Positions 16,625 through 24,564 of a stretch of DNA of 64,000 nt are shown piece after piece. The notes beneath the pieces were generated by a model. The model did no database searches and was not told the DNA's origin. It worked only from the letters and a program-made list of their open reading frames with translations. Within the stretch, counting starts at the first letter, position 1. Every line of letters begins with the position of its first letter. The DNA is from Frankia sp. AgB1.9 (GTDB lineage Bacteria; Actinomycetota; Actinomycetes; Frankiales; Frankiaceae). The stretch lies in NCBI RefSeq assembly GCF_016786355.1, contig NZ_JADWYX010000026.1:30513-94512 (forward strand), in the 5' to 3' direction. The position numbers were made by a program, and so were the translations under genes.

Positions 16625-17599
16625 ATGCCAGGCGTCACCGACGACCGACGTCCACCCGCCGCGCCCCGGCCAGCGGCCGCGCGAGCCTCGCGGAACGACG
16701 CCGGCACCCGCGGTACCACGGACAGCGCGGCCTGGCGGGCCGAGCGGCTCACCCCCCGGATCGGGGCACGCCTCGACGGCCTGGACCTGCGGACGCTGGC
16801 GCGTTCCGGCGGGGCCGAGGAGCTGCGCACGGCCCTTGTCACCCACAAGGTGCTGTTCGTTCCGGATCAGGATCTCGACGCCGACGACCACGTCGCGCTG
16901 GGCCGGGCGCTGGGCGAGGTGACGACCTCGCATCCGGTCGTGCCGGGGGCAGACTCACAGCACCCGGAGATCTACGAACTGGACAGCCACGACGGCGGAA
17001 CATCCGACGTCTGGCACACCGACGTCACGTTCATGGCCCGACCGCCCATGGCGTCGATCCTGCGGGCGGTGCGGTTGCCCGACCTCGGCGGCGCCACGAA
17101 CTGGGTCGACCTGGAACAGGCCTACGAGTCGCTCTCGCCGTCAGTGCGCGCACTCGCGGACGGGCTGGAGGCCATCCACGACGGGAACCGGGAGTTCGGT
17201 GAGTACCTCGCCAACCGCCGCGGCGGCGAGGGCAACGACTGGGACGGAACGCAGGTTCGGACCCTGGTTCCTGTCCGGCACCCCGTCGTGCGGGTGCACC
17301 CCGAGACCGGCCGGCGGTCGCTTTTCGTGAATCCTGGCTTCACCGTGCGGATCGCCGGGGTGAGCGACGCCGAGAGCCGGGGGCTGCTCGATATCTTCTT
17401 CGCGCACATCACCCGGCCCGAACACCTGGTCCGTCACCACTGGCGGCCCGGCGACGTCGTGCTCTGGGACAACCGCAGCACCGCCCACTACGCCGACCAC
17501 GACTACGGCGACTTCCAACGGATCATGCACCGCATCACCCTCCGCGGCGACATCCCAGTCGGCCCGAACCTCGCGGAGCGACCTTCCGCTCGAACCTGA
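16625..17599 (+). CDS. TauD/TfdA family 2-oxoglutarate-dependent dioxygenase
   Basis: About 324 residues from ATG 16625. The iron-binding motif is visible: WHTDVTF gives His131 and Asp133, and the second His lies in WDNRSTAHYADHDYGDFQRIMHRITLRGD, which also contains the Arg residues binding 2-oxoglutarate. The N-terminal part RLTPRIGARLDGLDLRTLAR and the LFVPDQDLDADDHVALGRALGE segment are typical of taurine/alkylsulfate dioxygenases. Divergent from ssuA, it likely oxidises taurine, an alkylsulfonate or an alkylsulfate to release sulfur. An upstream in-frame extension would run through the promoter repeats and is rejected. Confidence 0.86.
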   Translation: MPGVTDDRRPPAAPRPAAARASRNDAGTRGTTDSAAWRAERLTPRIGARLDGLDLRTLARSGGAEELRTALVTHKVLFVPDQDLDADDHVALGRALGEVTTSHPVVPGADSQHPEIYELDSHDGGTSDVWHTDVTFMARPPMASILRAVRLPDLGGATNWVDLEQAYESLSPSVRALADGLEAIHDGNREFGEYLANRRGGEGNDWDGTQVRTLVPVRHPVVRVHPETGRRSLFVNPGFTVRIAGVSDAESRGLLDIFFAHITRPEHLVRHHWRPGDVVLWDNRSTAHYADHDYGDFQRIMHRITLRGDIPVGPNLAERPSART

Positions 17600-17612
17600 C
17601 CTGAAGCGACGA

Positions 17613-19187
17613 TCACCGCGTCGCGTGCGATGAGGCCGCTTCGGCTCGTTGCTCGGCCCATTGGCGTAGGACGCCCTTGGAGATCTTGTCGAGGGTGGCG
17701 CGGGGCAGCTCGTCGACGAGGTAGACGTCGTGGGGAACCTTGAAGTCGGCCAGCTGGGCGCGGCACGCGGCCAGTACCTGGTCGGTCAGCTCGGTGGGCG
17801 AGGCGGTGTCGGGCGCGGTGATGAACGCGACGGGGACCTCGCCGCGGAACCGGTCCTGGCGCCCGACGACCGCGGCCGCGGTGACGTCCGTGACCGCGGC
17901 GATGACCCGTTCGATCTCGGCCGCGGCGACGTTCTCGCCGCTGACCTTCAGCATGTCCTTGGCCCGGCCGGCGAACTTCAGGCCGCCGGTGGGCGTCAGC
18001 GTGACCAGGTCACCCGTGCGGAAGTAGCCGTCGAGAAACGCTTCCGCGGTGGCCTTCGGGTCGCCCAGGTACTCGGCGAACAGCGACAGCCCGCGGACGC
18101 CACGGACGAGGAGCTCCCCTGTCTCGCCCGGCGCGACGGGAACGCCGGTCGGGTCGGCGATCCGGAGTTCGTAGGCCGGGGCGGCGCGCCCCATCTCGAG
18201 CGGCTCGCCCGGGCTGTCCAGGTTGCCGGCTATCGGGGTGGCGACGACCTCGGTCATTCCCCAGGCACTGAGGAGCCGTAATCCGTAGCGAGCATCGACC
18301 TGCGGGTACTCGAAGCCGAAGATCCAGCTGCGGTAGCTGTGGGCCGGCACGGGCTGCTCGGCCAGCAACGTGAAAGGAAGCCCCAACAGGCCGGTGTGGG
18401 TGCAGCCGTTGCGGACGGAGACCTCCCAGAACCGGCTCGCCGAGAACTTCGGTACGAGCACCGTCGTCCCGCCGGCCCACAGGGTCGGGAGGAACTGCCA
18501 GCACAGCGCATGGGTGTGGAACAGCGGCGCGTAGACGAACTGGACGGCCTCCGAGGACAGCCGCCACGTCGTCGCCCCCAGCTGCCCCGCCCACAACGCG
18601 TTCGCGTGGGTGTAGAGCACCGCCTTGGGGCGGGACGTCGTGCCCGAGGTGAGCTGGACGCACAGCGGAGCTCCCGGGTCGGGGGTCCGGGTGGGCGCGT
18701 CCGCCGGGTCGCCGAACAGGTCCGGCACCGTGCCCGTGGCCGGGTCCAGCCGCGCGATCCAGCCCAGCCGGGCCGCCGTCGAGCTGTCCGCGAGGCCCAG
18801 CCGCGCGTCCGTCACGATGCCGACCGCACCGGTGATCTCGACCGCGTGGGCGAGCTCGTCCTGCGCGTACCGGGTGTTGACGTCGATCGCGACGGCGCCG
18901 AGCCGAGCGCACGCGAACCACACCTGCAGGAAGCCGGGACTGTTGTCCAGATGGATGATGACCGCGTCGCCGGGCCCGACGCCGCGAGCGGCCAGGCCGG
19001 CGGCAGTGGCCGCGACGTCGTGGGCGAACTCGGCGTAGGTCCAGGTCCGCGGCGCGGCGTCGGCCGGTTCCCAGATCAGCATCAGGTGGTCGGGGCGGCG
19101 GCGGACGCGCTCGGCGAGAACGGTCGTCAGGTCCATGCCGACGAACGGGTGCACCGGCGGCAGAGTGGATCCCGCGATTCTCGTCAT
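17613..19187 (-). CDS. AMP-dependent acyl-CoA synthetase/ligase
   Basis: A 524-residue ANL-superfamily adenylating enzyme. The P-loop-like A3 motif is LTSGTTSRPKAVLYTH, the A5 region is LLSAWGMTEVVATP, the A7 motif is FRTGDLVTLTPTGGLKFAGRAKD (the YFRTGD variant), and the A10 lysine is in PRATLDKISKGVLRQ. It should convert a carboxylic acid to its CoA thioester via an acyl-adenylate. It follows the nitronate monooxygenase on the same strand with twelve bases between, so they share an operon. Substrate may be a short-chain, medium-chain or aromatic acid. Confidence 0.86.
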   Translation of the reverse strand: MTRIAGSTLPPVHPFVGMDLTTVLAERVRRRPDHLMLIWEPADAAPRTWTYAEFAHDVAATAAGLAARGVGPGDAVIIHLDNSPGFLQVWFACARLGAVAIDVNTRYAQDELAHAVEITGAVGIVTDARLGLADSSTAARLGWIARLDPATGTVPDLFGDPADAPTRTPDPGAPLCVQLTSGTTSRPKAVLYTHANALWAGQLGATTWRLSSEAVQFVYAPLFHTHALCWQFLPTLWAGGTTVLVPKFSASRFWEVSVRNGCTHTGLLGLPFTLLAEQPVPAHSYRSWIFGFEYPQVDARYGLRLLSAWGMTEVVATPIAGNLDSPGEPLEMGRAAPAYELRIADPTGVPVAPGETGELLVRGVRGLSLFAEYLGDPKATAEAFLDGYFRTGDLVTLTPTGGLKFAGRAKDMLKVSGENVAAAEIERVIAAVTDVTAAAVVGRQDRFRGEVPVAFITAPDTASPTELTDQVLAACRAQLADFKVPHDVYLVDELPRATLDKISKGVLRQWAEQRAEAASSHATR

Positions 19188-19199
19188 CGTGAGTACCTC

Positions 19200-20075
19200 C
19201 TAGGCAGGGCGCTGGGCGGGCGGGTTCGCCGGCTGGGTGAGTGCGCGCGATGTCCGGGCGCGGGCGTCGTCCCATTCGCGTTCGGTCTGGTCGACCACCT
19301 GGCGGACGGTCGTCACGGCGTCCACTCCTGAGACGGTGTGGCCGGCGCTCCCGTGGGCGGGGAGCAGGCTGGCCTTGACGCCGGTGGGCGACATTCCGAC
19401 GGTGATGTCGTCGAGCCGCGCGTCGACGACCGCCTGCCGCCACGCGGGCGACGCACCGCCCTCGGCTGTCGCGATGAACCTGGTTCCCATGTATCCGAGG
19501 TCGTAGCCGAGGGCGATCGCCGCCCACAGCGCGGCTCCGTCGCTGACACCTCCGGCCAGCACGAGGAGGCCGTCGTAGAAGCGCCGGACGGCGCGGGCGA
19601 AGGCGAAGGGGTTGGCCCAGCCGGTGTGGCCGCCGGCGCCGGCGCTGAGCAGGACGAGCCCGTCGGCTCCGGCGGCCAACGCCTTCTCGGCGTGCGCCAG
19701 CGACGCGACGTCCGCGACCACGGCGATCCCGGCCTGGCGCAGGTCGGCCACCACCCGGACCGGGCTGCCGACGCTGGTGATGACGAAGTCGACCTGGCGG
19801 CGGGCGACGAGGGCGAGGTCGTCGTCCAGTCGCCGGTTCGAGCCGTGCACGATGAGGTTGGCGGCCAACGGCCCCGCTGGCCCGCTGGAAAGCGCGGCCG
19901 TGGTGGCCTCGATCTCGTCGAACCATTCGTCGAGCTCCGCGGACGTGCGGCAGTTGCTGGTCGGAAACGCACCGACGATGCCGGCCGCCCGCGCGGCGGC
20001 GACCAGCGCGGGAGTCGAGACCTGCGTCATCGGCGCCGCCACCAACGGCAACCGCATCCCGCTCAGGCAGCGCAC
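19200..20075 (-). CDS. Nitronate monooxygenase / 2-nitropropane dioxygenase-like flavoprotein
   Basis: A 291-residue FMN TIM-barrel protein. MRLPLVAAPMTQVSTPALVAAARAAGIVGAFPTSNCRTSAELDEWF is the classic opening (L-P-x-x-A-P-M and GIVGA). Later segments VDFVITSVGSP, GADGLVLLSAGAGGHTG and LVLAGGVSDGAALWAAIALGYDLGYMGTRFIATAEG form the FMN phosphate site and the (M/A)GT(R/A)F closing motif. The H in GGHTG is the usual catalytic His. The start is a GTG at 20075, with an ATG at 20057 as alternative. Such enzymes oxidise alkyl nitronates or act as related reductases; it forms an operon with the acyl-CoA ligase. Confidence 0.82.
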   Translation of the reverse strand: MRCLSGMRLPLVAAPMTQVSTPALVAAARAAGIVGAFPTSNCRTSAELDEWFDEIEATTAALSSGPAGPLAANLIVHGSNRRLDDDLALVARRQVDFVITSVGSPVRVVADLRQAGIAVVADVASLAHAEKALAAGADGLVLLSAGAGGHTGWANPFAFARAVRRFYDGLLVLAGGVSDGAALWAAIALGYDLGYMGTRFIATAEGGASPAWRQAVVDARLDDITVGMSPTGVKASLLPAHGSAGHTVSGVDAVTTVRQVVDQTEREWDDARARTSRALTQPANPPAQRPA

Positions 20076-20286
20076 TGTGCTCCTCCAACCGCGAACCTCG
20101 TCTGGCGCGATTAGAATAGCGTTTCAGTCTCCGAGTCGACAGCGAAACAGAGACTGTCACTACATGCGGTGAGCGAGAGTCGGGGGCACCCCCTGGCGTG
20201 GAACGATGTTCTTACCAGCGACGCGGGCCAGCAGACGGTCGCTCTGGCGTTCCTCGCCGGTCATGCCGGCGGAGCGGCGGCGGCCA
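20076..20286. promoter_or_regulatory. Promoter region of the nitronate monooxygenase operon
   Basis: The 211-base gap between the oxidoreductase start and the DeoR gene end contains a locally AT-rich patch. CAGTCTC (20125-20131) and GAGACTG (20150-20156) form an inverted pair 18 bases apart. GTTTC (20121-20125) and GAAAC (20144-20148) form a second overlapping pair. These may be an operator or a stem in the leader; no regulator is assigned. Confidence 0.35.
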
Positions 20287-21036
20287 CTACGAAGCGTGGA
20301 TCACCCGCACGTCCAGGGCGCGCACGGTCGGGTTGTCCGGGGCGGCGTCGGTGATGATCCCCGCGACGTCGACCAGGGGCAGCACCGCGAACCGTGACGC
20401 CGCGCCGATCTTCTCCGAGCTCGCCAGCACGTAGGTGTCCGCGGCCTGGCGGGCCAGCGCGCGCTTCATCGCGGCCTCGTCCGCGTCACCGGTGGTCAGC
20501 CCCACCTCGGGGTGCACGCCGGTCACGCCGAGTAGGAACAGGTCGGCGTGCAGCCCACGCGCGGCCTCCACGGCGGCGGCACCGCAGGCGACCATCGAGT
20601 GCTTGAACAGCCGGCCGCCGATCAGATAGACCTCCACGTCCTGGTGGCCGACGAGCGCACTCGCCACGGTCGGGCTGTGCGTCACGACGGTGGCCCGCAG
20701 GTCGAGGGGCAGCGCGTGCACGACGGCCAACGTCGTCGTGCCACCGTCGAGGATGGCCGTGCTGCCCGGTTCGATCAGCGCGGCCGCCGCGACGGCCACG
20801 CGCTGCTTGCCGGAGACCTCGACCTCCTGGCGCCCGACGTAGTCGACGATCGCGGCCGAGACGGGCAGCGCACCGCCGTAGACCCGCTGGCACAGTCCGG
20901 CCGCCGCGAGGTCACGCAGGTCGCGGCGGATGCTGTCCTCCGACAGGCCGAGCTCGGCCGCGAGGTCCTTGGCGACGATCCGGCCGTCCGCGCGCAGGCG
21001 CCCGAGGAGAAGATCGCGGCGTTGAGCAGCAAGCAT
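20287..21036 (-). CDS. DeoR/GlpR family transcriptional regulator
   Basis: About 249 residues from ATG 21036 (MLAAQRRDLLLGRLRADGRI); an upstream ATG at 21087 is possible but would overlap the divergent start. The N-terminal HTH is RDLLLGRLRADGRIVAKDLAAELGLSEDSIRRDLRDLAAAGLCQRVYGGAL, the exact DeoR pattern including SxDTxRRDL-like SEDSIRRDL. The sensor domain has the GTTT phosphate-sugar loop in ILDGGTTTLAVVHAL and GVHPEVGLTTGDADEAAMKRAL. This family usually senses phosphorylated sugars. It is divergent from the DUF4406 gene with only about 50 bases between starts. Confidence 0.88.
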   Translation of the reverse strand: MLAAQRRDLLLGRLRADGRIVAKDLAAELGLSEDSIRRDLRDLAAAGLCQRVYGGALPVSAAIVDYVGRQEVEVSGKQRVAVAAAALIEPGSTAILDGGTTTLAVVHALPLDLRATVVTHSPTVASALVGHQDVEVYLIGGRLFKHSMVACGAAAVEAARGLHADLFLLGVTGVHPEVGLTTGDADEAAMKRALARQAADTYVLASSEKIGAASRFAVLPLVDVAGIITDAAPDNPTVRALDVRVIHAS

Positions 21037-21071
21037 GCACGTTTCCCCTTGTTCTTGCCGACTCATGCACG
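21034..21071. promoter_or_regulatory. Direct repeats in the divergent deoR/DUF4406 promoter
   Basis: CATGCACG occurs at 21034-21041 and again at 21064-21071, exactly 30 bases (about three helical turns) apart. The first copy overlaps the DeoR start codon. This is a plausible autoregulatory operator for the DeoR protein. Confidence 0.5.
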
Positions 21072-21085
21072 ATATTGTCGGCGGC

Positions 21086-21448
21086 ATGCTGATTCTTATC
21101 GCAGGGCCCTACCGATCCGGCACCGGCGACGATCCCGAGGCGATGGCCCGCAACCTGGCCCGCCTGGAGGAGGCCGCCTGGCCGATCTTCCGCAGCGGCC
21201 ACGTCCCGATGATCGGAGAGTGGGTCGCGCTGCCCGTGCTGCGCGGCGCGGGCGCCACCGGCCCGACCGACCCGGTCGCCGAACAGGTCATGTACCCCAC
21301 CGCGCAACGCCTGCTCCAGAACTGCGACGCCGTGCTGCGCCTGCCCGGCGAGTCCACCGGCGCCGACCAGGACGTCCAGATCGCCCAGGACCGGGGCCTG
21401 CCCGTCTACCGCCGCGTCGAGGACATCCCCGGCTACCAGGCCGCCTAG
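21086..21448 (+). CDS. DUF4406 (nucleoside deoxyribosyltransferase-like fold) protein
   Basis: About 120 residues from ATG 21086. It starts MLILIAGPYRSGTGDDPEAMARNLARLEEAA, the recognisable pattern of DUF4406 and related nucleoside 2-deoxyribosyltransferase-like proteins (IAGPYRxxT). It ends with NCDAVLRLPGESTGADQDVQIAQDRGLPVYRRVEDIPG; the motif R(L/I)PGxSxGADxD replaces the usual catalytic Glu region of true transferases. A role in nucleotide or sugar handling is possible, in keeping with the divergent DeoR sensor of sugar phosphates. The exact reaction is unknown. Confidence 0.72.
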   Translation: MLILIAGPYRSGTGDDPEAMARNLARLEEAAWPIFRSGHVPMIGEWVALPVLRGAGATGPTDPVAEQVMYPTAQRLLQNCDAVLRLPGESTGADQDVQIAQDRGLPVYRRVEDIPGYQAA

Positions 21449-21489
21449 TGCCACGGCCGACAACGCTGGCCTCGCCCCGAGACCGGCAA

Positions 21490-21562
21490 GATCTCCGTTT
21501 TGGCCCTTACGTGGCTGTAACCGCAACGGTTTTGCGACCACTTGAGGGCCAAAACGGCGATC
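21490..21562. repeat. 73-bp palindromic intergenic repeat, copy A
   Basis: Begins GATCTCCGTTTTGGCCCT and ends AGGGCCAAAACGGCGATC, giving long imperfect inverted arms and a variable centre. It belongs to a family of six copies in this window (see 22494, 32034, 46201, 47743, 60613). Copy A lies between the DUF4406 stop and an AraC-type gene remnant. Confidence 0.85.
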
Positions 21563-21576
21563 AAGCCAGCGGGCCG

Positions 21577-21768
21577 GCACGCGCCTGGCTGACCAACCAA
21601 CGCCTCAACCAGGCCGAGGAACTGCTCGAGACCACCGACCTGCCGGTCGAGCACATCGCCCACCACGTCGGATACACCAGCAGCGCCGCCCTGCGCGACC
21701 AGTTCGTCCAGCGCCGCGGGGTGCCACCCCGGGAATATCGACGCACCTTCCTCGGGCGCCAGCCGTAG
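21577..21768 (+). pseudogene. AraC/GlxA-type regulator remnant (C-terminal HTH only)
   Basis: 63 codons ending at TAG encode ARAWLTNQRLNQAEELLETT, then DLPVEHIAHHVGYTSSAALR and DQFVQRRGVPPREYRRTF. This is the second helix-turn-helix half of an AraC-family regulator. No start codon or amidase-like N-terminal domain is present; the sequence just upstream is repeat copy A, whose right end is only 14 bases away. It is best read as a truncated, probably non-functional, leftover of a GlxA-type gene. Confidence 0.65.
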
Positions 21769-21888
21769 GACGCGCAGAAACAACAACCGATGCCGCGCCG
21801 GATCAACAGAACCCCGGCCAGGGCGGCACTAGGTTGACGTCAGGGGACCTGCCTGCCGGCGGCACCGACGCGACCCGAGGGGGACGGC

Positions 21889-22461
21889 GTGCGGGAGCGG
21901 AACGCATTCTGGATCGATCATGACTACGACCGGGCGCAGTCCAGCGACACCGGCGGCCGCTACGCCGCGTACGTGGCGGCGAACAGCGATCGGTTCCGCC
22001 CGGCCCTCGAGGACATCGCGCCGGTCCGGTTCGCCTGCCTGGCCTGGGAACTCGCGACGCAACCGCGGCTGGACCCCGGATTCGTCCGCTGGCACAGCCG
22101 GATCCTCGACGCCTCCTGCCACCGGGGCGAGTGGGACGGCGGGCTGGACGCCCACGTCCGCCTGGTCTCGCCGCGGCCCGGGCAGCTCAGCGCGTCGCGC
22201 GCCTGGGAGCACGACCGCGGCTGGCGCGACTGGCCACAGGTCTTCGGCCAGTTCGTGGAACCGTCTTCCGAGAAGACGGCCGCGCATCCCTACCTCCGCG
22301 CGGTGCTCCTCGCGCAGACGCCCCTTCCGGTCGCCGAGCTACCCCCGCTCCCAGCCCACGACAAGGACATCCCGCAACACGCCGAGCGTGCCGTGAGCGT
22401 CATCGTCCGGGAGCTCAACGACCAGCTGAACCCGATCCTGCGCAGCCTCGACGAGGCCTAG
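21889..22461 (+). CDS. Hypothetical protein
   Basis: 190 residues from GTG 21889 (MRERNAFWIDHDYDRAQSSDTGGRYAAYVAANSD). It is soluble, rich in Trp, Arg and His, with no signal sequence or membrane helix. Recognisable only as a compositionally normal actinobacterial coding region: codon use is like the neighbours, with G/C in the third position. Segments such as FVRWHSRILDASCHRGEWDGGLDAHVRLVSPRPGQL match no family I recognise. It is followed directly by repeat copy B, which also abuts a convergent membrane-protein gene. Confidence 0.6.
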   Translation: MRERNAFWIDHDYDRAQSSDTGGRYAAYVAANSDRFRPALEDIAPVRFACLAWELATQPRLDPGFVRWHSRILDASCHRGEWDGGLDAHVRLVSPRPGQLSASRAWEHDRGWRDWPQVFGQFVEPSSEKTAAHPYLRAVLLAQTPLPVAELPPLPAHDKDIPQHAERAVSVIVRELNDQLNPILRSLDEA

Positions 22462-22493
22462 CGCCGGCTCCACGCAGGTCGCCCCAGCGGGGT

Positions 22494-22567
22494 GATCGCC
22501 GTTTGCGCCCTCTCATGGTCGCGAGTAAGGCCCTCAGCGCAACCACCCGAGGGCCAGACTCGCGATC
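22494..22567. repeat. 74-bp palindromic intergenic repeat, copy B
   Basis: Starts GATCGCCGTTTGCGCCCT and ends GGGCCAGACTCGCGATC. It is more degenerate and one base longer than the other copies. Its right edge overlaps the stop codon (22566-22568) of the convergent membrane protein gene. It sits between two convergent genes. Confidence 0.75.
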
Positions 22568-23009
22568 ACGGCCTGGGTGACGACACTGGCAGGCCTGGCA
22601 TCGAGCGGATGATCCGGGCAGCGAGGCAGACGGCCGCCAGGGCCGCGACCAGCGGATGGATCACTCGGTCGCGCATGTCGACCGGGATCGCGCCGATCAG
22701 GATCGTGCTGCTGACGGACGCTTCGAGCAGAGTGGCCGCGGCATACGTCAGTCCGATCGCGACGACGCAGAAGAGCCGCCGGCGCGGGAACAGCAGGCCG
22801 CCGGCGGCGAGCGCCACCATGGCGAGCTGCCAGACCGAACGCCAGCCCGTCCCGGGCGTCGTCCAGCTGGCTCCGGCTCCGAGAGTGGTCACCGCTCGAA
22901 CGCCGAAGACCCCGACCACCAGCAGGCAGAACCAGACAGCCGGGGAGCGGAGCGCCCTGCGGCGGCCGGCGGGGGTGGACAGGACCTCTTGGTGCCCGTG
23001 CTCGGTCAT
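22566..23009 (-). CDS. Small four-helix membrane protein
   Basis: About 147 residues from ATG 23009, which is preceded by GAAGGAAGG. Four hydrophobic segments are evident: AVWFCLLVVGVFGVRAV, VWQLAMVALAAGGLLF, LFCVVAIGLTYAAATLLEA and HPLVAALAAVCLAARII. An alternative start at 23063 falls inside an operator palindrome and is not favoured. The family is unknown. It is divergent from a TetR regulator with two operator copies between them, so it is probably the repressed target and could be a transport or resistance-related protein. Confidence 0.7.
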   Translation of the reverse strand: MTEHGHQEVLSTPAGRRRALRSPAVWFCLLVVGVFGVRAVTTLGAGASWTTPGTGWRSVWQLAMVALAAGGLLFPRRRLFCVVAIGLTYAAATLLEASVSSTILIGAIPVDMRDRVIHPLVAALAAVCLAARIIRSMPGLPVSSPRP

Positions 23010-23050
23010 CGGCGCCTTCCTTCGTGACTCGCGGATCTCCACGGACCGCG

Positions 23051-23100
23051 CTACTGCCGGCATGGCAGTAGGAAGAACCTATACTGCCACGGTGGCAGTA
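23051..23100. promoter_or_regulatory. Twin TetR operators
   Basis: Operator 1 at 23051-23071 is CTACTGCC-N5-GGCAGTAG. Operator 2 at 23082-23100 is TACTGCCACGGTGGCAGTA. The centres are 30 bases apart (three helical turns). They lie between the divergent membrane protein and TetR genes. Operator 2 contains the TetR GTG start at 23092, so the regulator probably represses its own near-leaderless transcript. Confidence 0.85.
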
Positions 23101-23712
23101 GATGCGGGAGGGCCCCCGGCGCGCAGGGTGCGGCGAACCCCCACCGTGGCGCGACGGGAGATCCTGGAGGCGGCGCGCGCGGTCCTCGAGGACGGGCAGG
23201 CGGCCGACTTCACGGTCGCCTCCGTGATGAGCCGCACCGGGATGACCCGCAAGACCTTCTACGTGCACTTCGCCGACCGGGCCGAGCTGATCCGCGAGCT
23301 GGTCGCGCCGTTGCGCGCCGACCTCGACGCCAGCATGCGGCGATGGTCCGGCGCGGCGGACCCGCTGGTCGCCGGGACGGCGGCGCTCGCCGAGGCCGCG
23401 CGGATGTACACGACGCACGCGACGCTGCTGCGCGCCGTGTGGTGGTCCGCCGCCGAGGACGCCGAGGTGGATCGGGCCCGCACCACGCTGCTGGAGCCAC
23501 TGGTAACGGTCGGCGCGAAGCTCCTCGTTGAGCGGCGCGGATTCGACGGCGAACGGGCGCGGGCCGTCGCTCGCGCCCTGGCGATGATGAACGTGCACGT
23601 TTTGTTGTCGCTGGGCCCGACGCCCACCGACCCGGAGATCAGCGCGACAACGGACGCCCTGGGCGAGGTCTGGACCAGTGTCGTCCTGCGCGGCGACACA
23701 TCCTGGCCGTGA
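23092..23712 (+). CDS. TetR/AcrR family transcriptional repressor
   Basis: 206 residues from GTG 23092. The HTH is RREILEAARAVLEDGQAADFTVASVMSRTGMTRKTFYVHFADRAELIREL, with the TetR recognition helix RKTFYVHF. The C-terminal ligand domain covers residues about 75-200. The operator pair just upstream, with one copy overlapping the start codon, indicates autorepression and control of the divergent membrane protein. There is little room for a Shine-Dalgarno site; the message may be leaderless, which is common in actinobacteria. Confidence 0.86.
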   Translation: MAVDAGGPPARRVRRTPTVARREILEAARAVLEDGQAADFTVASVMSRTGMTRKTFYVHFADRAELIRELVAPLRADLDASMRRWSGAADPLVAGTAALAEAARMYTTHATLLRAVWWSAAEDAEVDRARTTLLEPLVTVGAKLLVERRGFDGERARAVARALAMMNVHVLLSLGPTPTDPEISATTDALGEVWTSVVLRGDTSWP

Positions 23713-23802
23713 CCAGATCAGGCCCCTGCAGCAAATAGTCGTGCCGGCTTTGCCTTACGCGAATGCCGGGAACCCGCTGGCAGGTGGCAATGACCGGCAT
23801 CG

Positions 23803-24162
23803 CTACCGGTCGGCAGCCCAGTTCTGCCTGCCGCCCGGAGGCCGTGCCCGCTCGCCGACCGTCGCGTCGAGGGCCGCGCGGGGTCTGGGCAGGCGAGTCG
23901 GCAGGGTCGCGTCGATTCCCAGGCTGTCCGTGGCGACGACGGCGTCGCGGGAATAGTCGGGCTGGTCGAGCAGGGCCAGGTTGCTGTCCGCCAGAACCAC
24001 GATCGAGCAGGGCCACCGGCCTCCGCAGCCGGTGCACACCCCGTCGAGGTCCGCATGGGTCCGCATGGCGCGTAACGCCGTGGACCGCAGCCGCTCCAAC
24101 GAGTTCTCCGGCCAGGAGACAGTCCCGTCCGCGGCCGCGAGCTTCCAAGCGGGCTCGGTCAC
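23803..24162 (-). CDS. Small hypothetical protein with CxxC-C cysteine cluster
   Basis: 119 residues from a GTG start. The central part HADLDGVCTGCGGRWPCSIVVLADSN places three Cys in CTGC-x5-C, a possible metal site. The N-terminal helix is LERLRSTALRAMRTH. Similar short proteins with VCxxCxxxWPC occur in actinobacteria, from memory, without assigned function. It stands alone between a TetR gene and an unannotated stretch. Coding status is likely from codon use but not certain. Confidence 0.5.
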   Translation of the reverse strand: MTEPAWKLAAADGTVSWPENSLERLRSTALRAMRTHADLDGVCTGCGGRWPCSIVVLADSNLALLDQPDYSRDAVVATDSLGIDATLPTRLPRPRAALDATVGERARPPGGRQNWAADR

Positions 24163-24564
24163 GCGGAACCTTCCGACACCAGGCCGGCGGACGCGAGGCG
24201 GGAGACGCGGGCGGCGTCGAGTGCCGGTCGCCCGCGCAGTGCCGCGCCATGATTGCCGATGCCCATCAGACTCCCCAGGTCAGGTCAACCGGCCGCGTCC
24301 GGGCGGGCGCCGTCACGTCATCGGGCCTTCGCCCGGTAACGCGGCCGGTCTGCTCGCGCGTCGCGCACGCTGTCCTCATCATCGAAACAGCCCGCGCGGA
24401 GGTCGCGAACAGGTACCCCCCAACGATCACCGCCCCGCCCCGGCGCCGTCATTCTCCCGACTGGGAGGATTTCACTCGTCCCACACTGACGACCTCGCCC
24501 GTGGAAACACCGCCGCGGTACTGGCCGGAACGCAAAGAGCCAGGAACCGTGTCCGGGCGCCCGC
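24163..24564. other. Gene-free stretch
   Basis: Four hundred bases between the small Cys-cluster gene and the crotonase. I see no convincing reading frame, hairpin with T-run, or repeat copy. The DNA keeps high GC with slightly more mixed third positions, as in decayed coding DNA. Confidence 0.4.
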
